Positions 9,516-18,384 of a stretch of DNA of 64,000 nucleotides are shown in pieces (within the stretch, counting starts at the first letter, position 1; every line of letters starts with the position of its first letter). The position numbers and the translations under genes were made by a program. This DNA comes from Butyricicoccus_B sp017886875 (GTDB lineage: Bacteria; Bacillota; Clostridia; Oscillospirales; Butyricicoccaceae): NCBI GenBank assembly GCA_963931655.1, contig OZ007036.1, positions 1,736,001 through 1,800,000 on the forward strand, read 5' to 3'. The notes below the pieces were generated by a model. The model did no database searches and was not told where the DNA came from. It saw only the letters and a list, made by a program, of their open reading frames with translations.

Positions 9516-11768
9516 ATGAAAAAACAAATATTAAGCGGTTTTCTTGCAGCTACTATTTTTAGTAGCTGTGCAAGTGCCGCATTTACTGATATTAAATCTG
9601 ATAAATTAAATCAGACTGTATCTGTTTTAAATGCTCTTAAAATTATGCAGGGAGTTAGTGAAAGCACTTTTTCACCAGATAGAGCTATAACCCGTGCAGA
9701 GTTTTCAAAACTACTTGTAACAATGCTTGGTATAACAGATGTTACTGCATATAAAAGCTATACTATTTTCCCAGATGTGCCAAATACACATTGGGCAGCA
9801 GGTTATATAAATGCAGCAATTAGACACCCAGATTTGCAAAAAAAGAATATAATCAAGGGTTATGCTGATGGCACTTTTAAGCCAAACAACACTATAAATT
9901 ATGGTGAAGCTTGTACTATGTTACTGCTTGCTCTTGGTTATACTATAGAAGATATAGGACCTATGTGGCCAAATGATTATGTTGCAAGAGCAGAAGCACT
10001 TGGTTTAAATCCTAAAGATATAACTCTTTATGCAAATTCAGCTATGAGCAGAGAAAACACCGCTTATATGTTGCTTAATGCATTGCTTACAAGTGGTAAA
10101 GAAGGTACAGGAAAGATTATAGATACACTTGTGTCAGGTTCGGACAGTGAAGGTGCAATTTTAATTGCAACAAATGAAACGGATACCGATTTAAGAGAAA
10201 ATCAAGCTAAATTTTATCTAAATGGTGAAATTATAACCAAAAATACTGAAGGTACTCTTGATGAAAGTATGATTGGTATGCGTGGAACGCTGTATTATAG
10301 CAAGCAAAATACAGGTTCAGTAATTGCTATTTTGCCAGAAGCAGGAACAAGAACAGAAAGTTATAAAGTTTCAAATGTTGAAGCAGATAAAATAGAAACC
10401 ATTGAAGGCGTTACTATAAAACCATCTAATGAAACTATGGTTTATTTAAATGGTTCTGTGGGTAAGTTCGGTGAAAATTGGTTTAATTTACTGCCTAATG
10501 ATGAAATTACACTTCATTATGACTCAATCGGAAATATTACTCTTATCCGCACAAGTGCAAGAAAAGTATCTGAAAATAGCTTTATTTATGGCACAAATAC
10601 AGCAAATCCAATACCAAATGATTATAAGATAATTAAAAATGGTGTGGAAATCGGCAAAGATGCACTTAAAAAATATGATGTTATAAGCATAGATACATCT
10701 GCAAAAACTGTAAATGTGTCAGATAATAAACTAACAGGCGTTTATTATGATGCAAAACCTGCATTTAAAAATCCAAGCAAGATTACTGTTCTTGGTAAAG
10801 AATTTAATATCTCTGAAAAATTCACTTCTTCTTTTGCTAAATTTAAACAAGGTGATAGAATAGCCCTATTACTTGATAATTATGGTTCGGTGGCTGCTGT
10901 ATATCCAGCAAATGAAATTCGTGCTGAAATGATAGGTGTATTTGAAAAAATAGATGGTACAAATGCACAAATCCGCCTGGTAAATGGTATGACTATCAAG
11001 GGCGAAATTGCAGAAAGTGATAAAAACCTTGTAGGTAAGCTTGTAACTGTATCGCAAGGTACAGCAAATAAACTGACACTTATTAATTGGAAATCTTCTA
11101 CAAAGAAAACTGGTACATGGGATATTAAAGCAGGCAAAATTGGTATAACAGCTGTATCACCAAATGTTATGGTGCTTGAACAGGTCTATGATAGTGCTCC
11201 TATTTATATAAGCTCTGTTAAGCAACTTCCATTTAATGAAGTTAAATCTTCAGATATTAGAAATACTATTTTGGATTCCTCTGGAAATATAACAGCAGTA
11301 GTTCTTCGTGATATTTCGGGCGATGCTTGGAATTATGGTTATGGTTATGTTTCAAGTGAAGAAGATGCAGAAGGTAATGAAACATTCACTGTAAAACTAA
11401 AACGCTATGATAGTGCTAATAATTCACAAGTTACATTGACATATAATCCTATTGGTAGACCAGTAGGCATAGGTGGTCAACCTGTAGGCTTGGCTAAGGG
11501 TGCAGAATTAAATGAAAGTCGTCAATTTATTGATAGTATTCAGTTAAAACGTATTGCTACAGCTAAACTTACTGATTTTGATGGAACTAAGGGTGTTAAA
11601 ACATCAGAGGGTTATTATAATATCTCTGATGAAGTGCAGGTTTATGTAACAGGTCTTAATAAATTTATTACACTAAATCAAGCAAAAGCTGATTATACAA
11701 ACTTTACCCTATATGCAGAACGTACAGCAAATGAGGGCGGTAAAATCCGTGTTATAGTGGTATCATAA
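9516..11768 (+). CDS. S-layer homology (SLH) domain surface protein
   Basis: A 750-residue secreted protein with a signal peptide (about 1-22, ending CASA-AF). Three SLH-type repeats occupy about 23-190 (FTDIK..., FPDVPNTHWAAGYINAA..., and a weaker third) and would bind pyruvylated cell-wall polymers. The remaining roughly 550 residues are beta-rich and contain no domain I can name. It is the last gene of the exporter operon, so it may be a surface-anchored partner of the exporter. RBS: AAAGGAGGGG. A bidirectional terminator follows. Confidence 0.88.
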   Translation: MKKQILSGFLAATIFSSCASAAFTDIKSDKLNQTVSVLNALKIMQGVSESTFSPDRAITRAEFSKLLVTMLGITDVTAYKSYTIFPDVPNTHWAAGYINAAIRHPDLQKKNIIKGYADGTFKPNNTINYGEACTMLLLALGYTIEDIGPMWPNDYVARAEALGLNPKDITLYANSAMSRENTAYMLLNALLTSGKEGTGKIIDTLVSGSDSEGAILIATNETDTDLRENQAKFYLNGEIITKNTEGTLDESMIGMRGTLYYSKQNTGSVIAILPEAGTRTESYKVSNVEADKIETIEGVTIKPSNETMVYLNGSVGKFGENWFNLLPNDEITLHYDSIGNITLIRTSARKVSENSFIYGTNTANPIPNDYKIIKNGVEIGKDALKKYDVISIDTSAKTVNVSDNKLTGVYYDAKPAFKNPSKITVLGKEFNISEKFTSSFAKFKQGDRIALLLDNYGSVAAVYPANEIRAEMIGVFEKIDGTNAQIRLVNGMTIKGEIAESDKNLVGKLVTVSQGTANKLTLINWKSSTKKTGTWDIKAGKIGITAVSPNVMVLEQVYDSAPIYISSVKQLPFNEVKSSDIRNTILDSSGNITAVVLRDISGDAWNYGYGYVSSEEDAEGNETFTVKLKRYDSANNSQVTLTYNPIGRPVGIGGQPVGLAKGAELNESRQFIDSIQLKRIATAKLTDFDGTKGVKTSEGYYNISDEVQVYVTGLNKFITLNQAKADYTNFTLYAERTANEGGKIRVIVVS

Positions 11769-11774
11769 ATAAAA

Positions 11775-11802
11775 AAGCGTGGTGCATTATTGCATCACGC
11801 TT
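11775..11802. terminator. Bidirectional terminator
   Basis: A 12-bp stem (aagcgtggtgca / tgcatcacgctt, one G-T pair) with A-rich and T-rich flanks. It lies between the convergent SLH gene and the small gene at 11809. Confidence 0.88.
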
Positions 11803-11808
11803 AATTTT

Positions 11809-12069
11809 TTATAACAGTACAGCAGAGGTGTATTCTACTTTAATACCGTCCTCTTTTGTACGGCTGAATTTTGCCTTGTTTCCACTTCCATCATCAATCA
11901 TCATTTTTTCAAGCTTATAGCCTGTGAAAAAATCAGCAGCAGGACCTTCCACAAATGCTGACCACTGTCTACGCTTTGCTGTCATTGGGTTTTCTTCAAC
12001 AACTTCACAAGCCTCTGTTTCTGTGTTTTCGGTGTTTTCTTCTGTCATTTCAATTTCTTTTTCGTTCAT
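11809..12069 (-). CDS. Hypothetical small acidic protein
   Basis: An 86-residue protein of unknown function. The first 28 residues are dominated by Glu, Asn and Thr and look disordered. The C-terminal part (about 30-86, AKRRQWSAFVEGPAADFFTGYKLEKMMIDD...) looks like a small folded domain. There is no signal peptide or membrane segment. The gene stands alone between a bidirectional terminator and the divergent carboxypeptidase gene. The upstream AAAGGACTTAAATAAA is an acceptable ribosome binding site. Confidence 0.65.
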   Translation of the reverse strand: MNEKEIEMTEENTENTETEACEVVEENPMTAKRRQWSAFVEGPAADFFTGYKLEKMMIDDGSGNKAKFSRTKEDGIKVEYTSAVLL

Positions 12070-12202
12070 TTTATTTAAGTCCTTTACTATAATATTTTAG
12101 ATAATTATAGCATATTATAACAACAAAAAGAAGTGAATTTTAGCATATCTATTTGCTGTAAAACATAAAATTATAATATAAATGCCAAAAGGGGTGGAAA
12201 AA

Positions 12203-13339
12203 ATGAAAAAACAGCTTTGCATTATAATTGCTTTAGCTTTGTTTTACAGTTCGGCATCAGCAATGTCTCAAATGGGCGAAATAAATGCAAAATCTGCTGC
12301 ATTATATGATAGTAATGGTCAAATGTTATATGAAATGAATGGTGAGGCAGCATATCAACCAGCATCAGTTACCAAAATAATGACAATGCTGCTTGCTATG
12401 GAGGCATTAGACAGAGGAGAAGTATCGCTTGATACAATGATTACAGGCTCTGCACATGCTGAGTCTATGGGAGGCACTCAAATTTGGTTAAAACAAGGTG
12501 AACAGTTAACTTTAGATGAAATGTTAAAAGCCATTGCAATAGGTTCGGCAAATGATTGTGCTGTTGCAGTTGCTGAACATTTAGCAGGCACTGAACAGGC
12601 TTTTGTTGAAAAAATGAATGAAAGAGCCAAAGAATTAGGCTGTAAGTCAACTACATTTGTAAATGCAAATGGTCTTGATGCTGGTACAGATAAAACATTA
12701 ACTTCAGCAAGAGATTTAGCAATTATATCAGCAGAGCTTTTAAAACACCCTAAAATAATAAATTATACTAGCACTTGGATGGATACAGTTAGAAATGGTC
12801 AATTTTCACTTGTAAATACTAATAAAATGTTAAAAACATATAATGGTATGATAGGCTTAAAAACAGGTTATATATCTGAAGCGGGTTATTGTATTTCGGC
12901 AGCAGCAACAAGGGATAATATGACTTTTATAGCCACTGTTATGGGTGCTAAAACAAAAGATGATAGAACAAATGCAGTTAAAACACTTTTAGATTATGGC
13001 TTTGCAAACTATACTGCATATACTCCAGATTTAACCGAGGCTACAAAACCAATTTTAGTAGAGCTTGGCAAAAAACAAAATATCAATATAGAAGCTAAAC
13101 AGACTGAGCCTGTTATAATTCCTAAAGAGTCAAAGGGAAATATAACACTTGAAATAGAGCGATTAGAAAGCTTAACTGCACCAATAAAAAAAGGTCAAAG
13201 TGTTGGAACAGCAACGGTTAGAGATGGAACAAGAACTATTATGCAGATAGAGCTTGTAACATCGGAAAATATAGAAAAACTAGGTTTTTCAGATATATAT
13301 AGAGAATTTATGAAATTTGCACTTATGAAAAATAATTAG
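12203..13339 (+). CDS. D-alanyl-D-alanine carboxypeptidase (PBP5/DacF family)
   Basis: Trims the terminal D-Ala of peptidoglycan stem peptides at the outer face of the membrane. From the ATG at 12203 the protein has 378 residues with a signal peptide (ending SASA). It carries the three penicillin-binding motifs: SVTK (Ser55, Lys58), SAN (about 115) and KTG (about 220). A C-terminal beta domain and a terminal amphipathic stretch would hold it at the membrane. An in-frame ATG at 12182 is unlikely to be the start because AAGGGGTGG lies between the two. Family members are named dacA or dacF; the paralogue cannot be decided here. Confidence 0.93.
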   Translation: MKKQLCIIIALALFYSSASAMSQMGEINAKSAALYDSNGQMLYEMNGEAAYQPASVTKIMTMLLAMEALDRGEVSLDTMITGSAHAESMGGTQIWLKQGEQLTLDEMLKAIAIGSANDCAVAVAEHLAGTEQAFVEKMNERAKELGCKSTTFVNANGLDAGTDKTLTSARDLAIISAELLKHPKIINYTSTWMDTVRNGQFSLVNTNKMLKTYNGMIGLKTGYISEAGYCISAAATRDNMTFIATVMGAKTKDDRTNAVKTLLDYGFANYTAYTPDLTEATKPILVELGKKQNINIEAKQTEPVIIPKESKGNITLEIERLESLTAPIKKGQSVGTATVRDGTRTIMQIELVTSENIEKLGFSDIYREFMKFALMKNN

Positions 13340-13470
13340 CATAATAAGACATAATTTGATGGAAAAATATAGAAACATAAAAAGTCCATAAAAATTATGA
13401 TAAATATGATTGAATTTTTGTTTGTTATATGGTAAGATAAAGACAACCTCAAAGGTTAGGAGGAATTATA

Positions 13471-13881
13471 ATGGTTAAACTCATCGTTGGCGGTACTGGT
13501 ACCGGTAAAACAAAAACAATTATTGAGATGGTAAACACTGCTGTACAAGAAGAAAAGGGCAGCGTTGTTTGCATCGCAAAGGGCGATAAGCTAAAATTCG
13601 ACATTTCCCATGGTGCTCGTCTTGTAAATGTAAGCGACTACATGGTTGAAGGCTATAAGGGTTTGCTCGGTTTCGTTTCTGGCATTCATGCTGGTAACTA
13701 CGATATTAGCAAGATATTCATCGACAGCCTTTACAAGCTACTAGATAGCAAAGACCCAGCTGTTGCAGAAGCTTTCCTAAAGGAAATTGACGCTTTCTCT
13801 GCAAAACATAGTGTAGACTTCACCGTTGCTCTTAGCGAGTCTGAAGAAGCAATCACTGAAGCTATGAAAAAGTACATCTGA
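13471..13881 (+). CDS. Small P-loop NTP-binding protein, function unknown
   Basis: A 136-residue protein opening with a Walker A motif (GGTGTGKTK, about 7-15). I recognise no further family motif; IFIDSLYKLLD around residue 85 may be a Walker-B-like strand. It is monocistronic, with a likely promoter TTGAAT-17 bp-TAAGAT at 13410-13438, an AGGAGG ribosome binding site and its own terminator. It uses more C-ending codons (GGC, ATC, AAC, TTC) than its neighbours, as highly expressed genes in such genomes do. It may be an orphan NTPase of the kind loosely annotated as twitching-motility-like. Confidence 0.8.
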   Translation: MVKLIVGGTGTGKTKTIIEMVNTAVQEEKGSVVCIAKGDKLKFDISHGARLVNVSDYMVEGYKGLLGFVSGIHAGNYDISKIFIDSLYKLLDSKDPAVAEAFLKEIDAFSAKHSVDFTVALSESEEAITEAMKKYI

Positions 13882-13909
13882 TATTGGCAAAACTGATATC
13901 AAAAAATAT

Positions 13910-13945
13910 GCCAGATGTTGCAAATATGCTACATCTGGCTTTTTG
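13910..13945 (+). terminator. Terminator of the P-loop gene
   Basis: Stem gccagatgt / acatctggc followed by TTTTTGTTTT, downstream of the stop at 13881. Confidence 0.9.
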
Positions 13946-14029
13946 TTTTATTTTACCGTTTTTTAATTTTTTGTAAAAATTGCTTTGCCAAACGCCAAAA
14001 AGATTTTTTATTTTGTTGATAAAAATGTT

Positions 14030-14056
14030 TTGTAATGTGATAAAATTATGTATAAT
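14030..14056 (+). promoter_or_regulatory. Candidate promoter of the ATP synthase operon
   Basis: A perfect TATAAT at 14051-14056 has a weaker TTGTAA at 14030-14035. Transcription from it would begin near 14063, which excludes the in-frame ATG at 14048 as the first start and supports the GTG at 14096. Confidence 0.5.
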
Positions 14057-14095
14057 AGTTATATGGTGTGTGACACTGATTTGGGAGGCGACAAA

Positions 14096-14323
14096 GTGGA
14101 AAAATTATCTGCACTTAAATACCTTGTTTGGGTTTCTGCACTCAGTGCGTCAGTGATAACACCTGTTATAATCTGTGTGTTTTTGGGTTATTATCTTAAA
14201 AATAAATTTTCACTTGGCATATGGGTTATAATATTATTTATAATTCTTGGTTTTTTAACAGCTATGTTAAATGCCATTAAGTTTTTTAAGTTTGTTCAAA
14301 GTCAAGCAAAAAACAAAAAGTAA
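14096..14323 (+). CDS. AtpZ/AtpI-type accessory protein of ATP synthase
   Basis: A 75-residue protein with two hydrophobic helices (about 8-32 and 40-62), the arrangement of the AtpZ accessory proteins found at the head of atp operons; these are proposed to help c-ring assembly or Mg2+ supply. GTG start at 14096 with GGGAGG 7 bp upstream. An ATG at 14048 in the same frame lacks a ribosome binding site. It lies 10 bp before the second accessory gene. Confidence 0.75.
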   Translation: MEKLSALKYLVWVSALSASVITPVIICVFLGYYLKNKFSLGIWVIILFIILGFLTAMLNAIKFFKFVQSQAKNKK

Positions 14324-14333
14324 GGAGGGAATA

Positions 14334-14720
14334 ATGGACGCTTTTGAGGTTGTAAATCAGGAAACAAAACGTATGCTGCGTGGTTTTATTCCACTTGCTC
14401 TTATTTTGTATGCAGGCTTTAGCTTATTTGGCTATTATCACATTATAGTTTTATTAAGCATTATAGTAGGAACGGCTTATTCTCTGTTTCTATTTTACAA
14501 TATGGCAGTAAGTGCGGTTCATGCTGCACTTATCGGCGATGAAAAACGTGCAAGTCGCATTCAAACAAGTAGATACCTGATGCGGTATTTGCTTACAGGC
14601 ATATTTTTAGTAGGGGTTATAAAATTAACACCGTTAAATCCTGTGGCTGTAACTATTCCGCTTTTCTTTCCGAAGATTATTCTAATCGCATCGGGCATAA
14701 TTAAGAGGAAAGGAGGTTAA
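14334..14720 (+). CDS. ATP synthase subunit I-like membrane protein
   Basis: A 128-residue protein with four hydrophobic segments, consistent with the ATP synthase I (AtpI) family that assists c-ring assembly. The ATG at 14334 follows AAGGAGGG; a longer reading from 14271 would overlap the preceding gene and has no ribosome binding site. It is 4 bp from atpB. Sequence conservation in this family is weak, so the assignment rests mainly on position and topology. Confidence 0.78.
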   Translation: MDAFEVVNQETKRMLRGFIPLALILYAGFSLFGYYHIIVLLSIIVGTAYSLFLFYNMAVSAVHAALIGDEKRASRIQTSRYLMRYLLTGIFLVGVIKLTPLNPVAVTIPLFFPKIILIASGIIKRKGG

Positions 14721-14724
14721 ATCT

Positions 14725-15429
14725 ATGGTAGAAGTAAATGGCCCTAAGATATATACGTATCTTTTTGGCAATCCATCGCTTCCAATAACCGAAACTATGG
14801 TTAACTATTGGATTGTTATGGTTTTTATTCTGCTTCTTTGCTTGTTCTTAACAAGTAAGATGGAAAAAATCCCAAAGGCAAAACAGGCGATAGCTGAGAA
14901 AATTGTTACAATGATTGATGGTTTAGTAGACCAAAATATGGGTAAAAATTGCCGCCAATATTCTCCGTTTATTGCAACACTTATGTTTTCATCTGTATTT
15001 GGTTCACTTTCATCAATGTTCACACTTCGCTCTGTAACAGGTGACCTCAACACAACACTTGGTTGGGCACTTATTGTATTTGGCTTGATTATCTACAATA
15101 AAATCAAAACAAACGGATTTGTTGGCTTCTTAAAAGGATTTGCAGAACCAATTTGGGTAATGGCTCCGCTTAATATTTTAAGTGAGTTTGCAACTCCAAT
15201 TTCAATGAGTTTCCGTCATTTTGGTAATATTGCAGGTGGTCTTGTTATTTCAACCTTGATGCTCAGTGCTTTATCAGCACTTTCATCAGCTGTTGGCTTG
15301 CCTATTCCGCTGTTTCAGATTGGTATTCCAGGTGTTACAAGTCTTTATTTTGATTTGTTTGCAGCGTGTATTCAGGCATTTATCTTTAGTATGCTTACCA
15401 TGGCATATGTCGGTTCAGCAAGAGAATAA
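14725..15429 (+). CDS. atpB: ATP synthase F0 subunit a
   Basis: The stator half-channel subunit for ion translocation. The 234-residue membrane protein carries the essential Arg in SMSFRHFGNIAGG (about 155-167) and a C-terminal helix with the usual FDLFAACIQAFIFSMLTMAYVG-type ending. It works with the c ring to convert ion flow into rotation. RBS: AAAGGAGG. Confidence 0.96.
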   Translation: MVEVNGPKIYTYLFGNPSLPITETMVNYWIVMVFILLLCLFLTSKMEKIPKAKQAIAEKIVTMIDGLVDQNMGKNCRQYSPFIATLMFSSVFGSLSSMFTLRSVTGDLNTTLGWALIVFGLIIYNKIKTNGFVGFLKGFAEPIWVMAPLNILSEFATPISMSFRHFGNIAGGLVISTLMLSALSALSSAVGLPIPLFQIGIPGVTSLYFDLFAACIQAFIFSMLTMAYVGSARE

Positions 15430-15494
15430 ATTCTCTTTAGCCGATTTAAAATGGTTAAAATATTTATATGTTTAAATTTTAGGAGGAAAAAATT

Positions 15495-15752
15495 ATGGAT
15501 CCAAAAGCATTTGTAGCAGGTATGTCCGCTTTAGGTGCCGGAATGGCAATGATTGGAGGTCTTGGCCCTGGTATCGGTGAAGGTTATGTTGCAGGTCAGG
15601 CTTGTTCTGCACTCGCTCGTCAGCCAGAAGCTCAAGCAGACGTTACACGTACTATGATTCTTGGTATTGCTATGGCAGAATCTACTGGTATTTATTCACT
15701 GGTTATTGCTCTGCTTCTTATTTTCGCAAATCCACTGGTAAACCAGTTTTAA
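15495..15752 (+). CDS. atpE: ATP synthase F0 subunit c, Na+-type with two carboxylates
   Basis: An 85-residue hairpin of two membrane helices that forms the rotor ring. The loop RQPEA (42-46) faces subunits gamma/epsilon. The ion-binding residues match the sodium signature: Glu62-Ser63-Thr64 and Tyr67 in helix 2 (AESTGIYS). In helix 1, where the Ilyobacter-type Na+ ring has Gln (GVGQGY), this protein has Glu29 (GIGEGY). A two-carboxylate site of this form has been described in the Na+-driven Fusobacterium nucleatum rotor. Use of Na+ here is inferred from these residues. Confidence 0.96.
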   Translation: MDPKAFVAGMSALGAGMAMIGGLGPGIGEGYVAGQACSALARQPEAQADVTRTMILGIAMAESTGIYSLVIALLLIFANPLVNQF

Positions 15753-15798
15753 TCCATTATTGCAAAAATAAGACTCCACTTAGGAAGGAGGTAACCCA

Positions 15799-16293
15799 GT
15801 GGGATTTCAGCAATTTGTAAGTATTGGTGGTTGGGAGATTTTAGTAACTCTTGTCAATACACTCATTACTTTTCTGATTGTAAAGTTTTTGCTGTTTAAA
15901 CCTGTTAGAAAAATTCTTGCAGCTCGTGCAGAAGAAGTGCAAAATATGTATGATCAAGCTGAGGCAGATCTAAATGAAGCTGCTAAAATGAAAAAAGATT
16001 ATGCAGAATCTATTGCTAATGCTAAGCATGAAGCAAATGAAATCACTCAGTCTGCAACACGTCGTGCAACTGTTCGCTCTGAGGAAATCCTCGCCGAGGC
16101 TAATCGTCAGGTTCAGTATATGAAGAAAAAGGCTGAACAGTCTATCGAGCAGGAACGCAAGAAGGCTATGAACGAAATCAAGGACGAAATCGCAGGTCTT
16201 TCTGTTATGATTGCATCTAAGGTTGTTGAAAAAGACATAAACGAAGATGACCATAAGAGAATGATTGAAGATTTTATTGATAAGGTGGGGTAA
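15799..16293 (+). CDS. atpF: ATP synthase F0 subunit b
   Basis: A 164-residue peripheral-stalk subunit with one N-terminal membrane helix (about 9-30) and a long, charged, heptad-rich helix (about 35-150). GTG start at 15799 after GGAGGTAACCCA. The stop is 3 bp before atpH. Confidence 0.95.
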   Translation: MGFQQFVSIGGWEILVTLVNTLITFLIVKFLLFKPVRKILAARAEEVQNMYDQAEADLNEAAKMKKDYAESIANAKHEANEITQSATRRATVRSEEILAEANRQVQYMKKKAEQSIEQERKKAMNEIKDEIAGLSVMIASKVVEKDINEDDHKRMIEDFIDKVG

Positions 16294-16296
16294 GTT

Positions 16297-16839
16297 ATGG
16301 CATCAATTATTAGTGAACGCTATGCACTTAGCCTTTATGAAGTAGCAAAACAAGAAAACAAAGTCCAAGAGTTTATGGACGAATTTAATGCTGTATGTGA
16401 TGTGTTTAATGAAAATCCTGACTTTCTCAAGGTTTTAAAAACACCTTCAATACAGTTTGCTGAAAAGAAAAATACTATTTCAGCTGTTTTTGAGGGTAGA
16501 ATTCACCCTTATATGCTCAATTTCTTAATGCTAATCACAGAGAAAAACCGAATTGGTTTAATTTTTGAAATGGCTGAGAGTTATAAAGAGCAATATTACT
16601 TTGAAGAAGGCATTTGTGAAGTTACTGCTATTACAGCGAGTAAAATGGACGATGCTCTTTCTGAAAAACTCAAAAATAAAATGTGTGCTGTGACAGGTAA
16701 AAAGGTTGTTTTAAACACTGTTGTAGACCCATCTATTTTAGGTGGTATTGTTGTCAAAGTTGATAACAAACAAATTGATACATCGGTTAAAACAAGGCTA
16801 AATGAGCTTGTACAGCAACTCACGCATATTATTGCGTAA
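16297..16839 (+). CDS. atpH: ATP synthase F1 subunit delta
   Basis: A 180-residue OSCP/delta subunit linking the peripheral stalk to the F1 head. The N-terminal helical domain begins ISERYALSLYEVA, and the C-terminal signature DPSILGGIVVKVDNKQIDTSVKTRL is clear. It lies between atpF and atpA. Confidence 0.95.
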   Translation: MASIISERYALSLYEVAKQENKVQEFMDEFNAVCDVFNENPDFLKVLKTPSIQFAEKKNTISAVFEGRIHPYMLNFLMLITEKNRIGLIFEMAESYKEQYYFEEGICEVTAITASKMDDALSEKLKNKMCAVTGKKVVLNTVVDPSILGGIVVKVDNKQIDTSVKTRLNELVQQLTHIIA

Positions 16840-16855
16840 GGAAGTAGGTGACTTT

Positions 16856-18358
16856 ATGGAATTACGCCCTGATGAAATAAGTACGATTATCAAGCAGCAG
16901 ATTACAAACTACCAAAGCCAGATTAAACTGACTAATGTTGGTACTGTTGTCACCGTTGGTGACGGTATCGCTCATATTCATGGTCTGGAAGAATGTATGT
17001 CTGGTGAGCTTTTAGAGTTCCCAGATGGCGTTTATGGTATGGCTCAAAACCTTGAAGAAGATTTAGTTGGTGCGGTTATTCTTGGTTCTGACCAGAATAT
17101 CCGTGAAGGCGATACCGTAAAGCGTACTCAGCGTATTGTGGAAGTACCTGTTGGTGAAGCAATGCTGGGGCGTGTAGTTGATGCTCTTGGTGCTCCAATC
17201 GACGGCAAAGGGCCAATAAATACAACTGAAGCTCGTCCAATTGAAATGCCAGCTCCTGGTATTATCGAGCGTTCTCCAGTTAATGTACCTCTACAAACTG
17301 GTATCAAGGCTATTGACTCTATGATACCAATTGGTAGAGGTCAACGTGAGTTGATTATCGGCGACCGTCAGACCGGTAAAACCCAAATCGGTCTGGATAC
17401 TATTATTAACCAAAAGGGTACAGGCGTTATCTGTATCTATGTTGCAATCGGTCAAAAGCGTTCTACTGTTGCTCAGGTTGCGGAAACTTTAGCTGCTAAC
17501 GGTGCTATGGATTATTCTATCATTGTTTCTGCTACTGCTTCTGAATCTGCTCCACTTCAGTATATCGCACCTTATGCTGGTTGCTCTATTGGTGAATATT
17601 TTATGCACAAAGGCAAGGACGTACTGGTTATTTATGATGATTTAAGTAAACATGCGGTTGCTTATCGTGCACTTTCTCTTTTACTTCATCGTCCACCAGG
17701 ACGTGAAGCATATCCAGGTGATGTATTCTATCTACACTCACGTTTACTTGAACGTGCAGCAAATATTCAAAATGGTGGCTCATTGACAGCTCTACCAATT
17801 ATTGAAACTCAGGCTGGTGACGTTTCTGCTTATATCCCAACCAATGTAATTTCTATTACTGATGGTCAGATATTCCTTGAAACCGAGCTGTTTAACTCTG
17901 GTATTCGTCCAGCGGTTAACCCTGGTATTTCTGTATCTCGTGTAGGTGGTAATGCACAGACCAAGGCTATGAAAAAGGTTGCAGGTACTCTAAAGCTTGC
18001 ATATTCTCAATATCGTGAACTTCAAGCGTTTGCACAGTTCGGCTCTGACCTTGATGCCGATACTAAAGCACGTCTAACTCAAGGTGAACGTATTGTTGAG
18101 GTATTAAAACAACCTCAAAATAGCCCAATCCCTGTTGAAAAGCAGGTTATCATTATTTTTGCAGTTGTTAATCGTTTCCTTATTGACATTCCTCGTGAAA
18201 AAGTAAGCGATTTCCAAAATGAGTTATTTGCATATCTTGATGCAAATTATCCAGAAATCGCTGATACTATTCGTGACACTAAAGTCATAGACGATGTTAA
18301 GGATAAACTTACAAGTGCTATTACTGAGTTTAAAGCCAAGTTCCTCTCTGAGCTTTAA
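16856..18358 (+). CDS. atpA: ATP synthase F1 subunit alpha
   Basis: A 500-residue non-catalytic nucleotide-binding subunit. Walker A is GDRQTGKT and the PAVNPGISVSRVGG signature follows. The ATG at 16856 begins MELRPDEIS, the usual N-terminus, and AGGAAGTAGG precedes it. A longer in-frame reading from 16802 overlaps atpH and is rejected. Confidence 0.97.
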   Translation: MELRPDEISTIIKQQITNYQSQIKLTNVGTVVTVGDGIAHIHGLEECMSGELLEFPDGVYGMAQNLEEDLVGAVILGSDQNIREGDTVKRTQRIVEVPVGEAMLGRVVDALGAPIDGKGPINTTEARPIEMPAPGIIERSPVNVPLQTGIKAIDSMIPIGRGQRELIIGDRQTGKTQIGLDTIINQKGTGVICIYVAIGQKRSTVAQVAETLAANGAMDYSIIVSATASESAPLQYIAPYAGCSIGEYFMHKGKDVLVIYDDLSKHAVAYRALSLLLHRPPGREAYPGDVFYLHSRLLERAANIQNGGSLTALPIIETQAGDVSAYIPTNVISITDGQIFLETELFNSGIRPAVNPGISVSRVGGNAQTKAMKKVAGTLKLAYSQYRELQAFAQFGSDLDADTKARLTQGERIVEVLKQPQNSPIPVEKQVIIIFAVVNRFLIDIPREKVSDFQNELFAYLDANYPEIADTIRDTKVIDDVKDKLTSAITEFKAKFLSEL

Positions 18359-18384
18359 TATCTCATGAAGGGAGGATTTATAAC

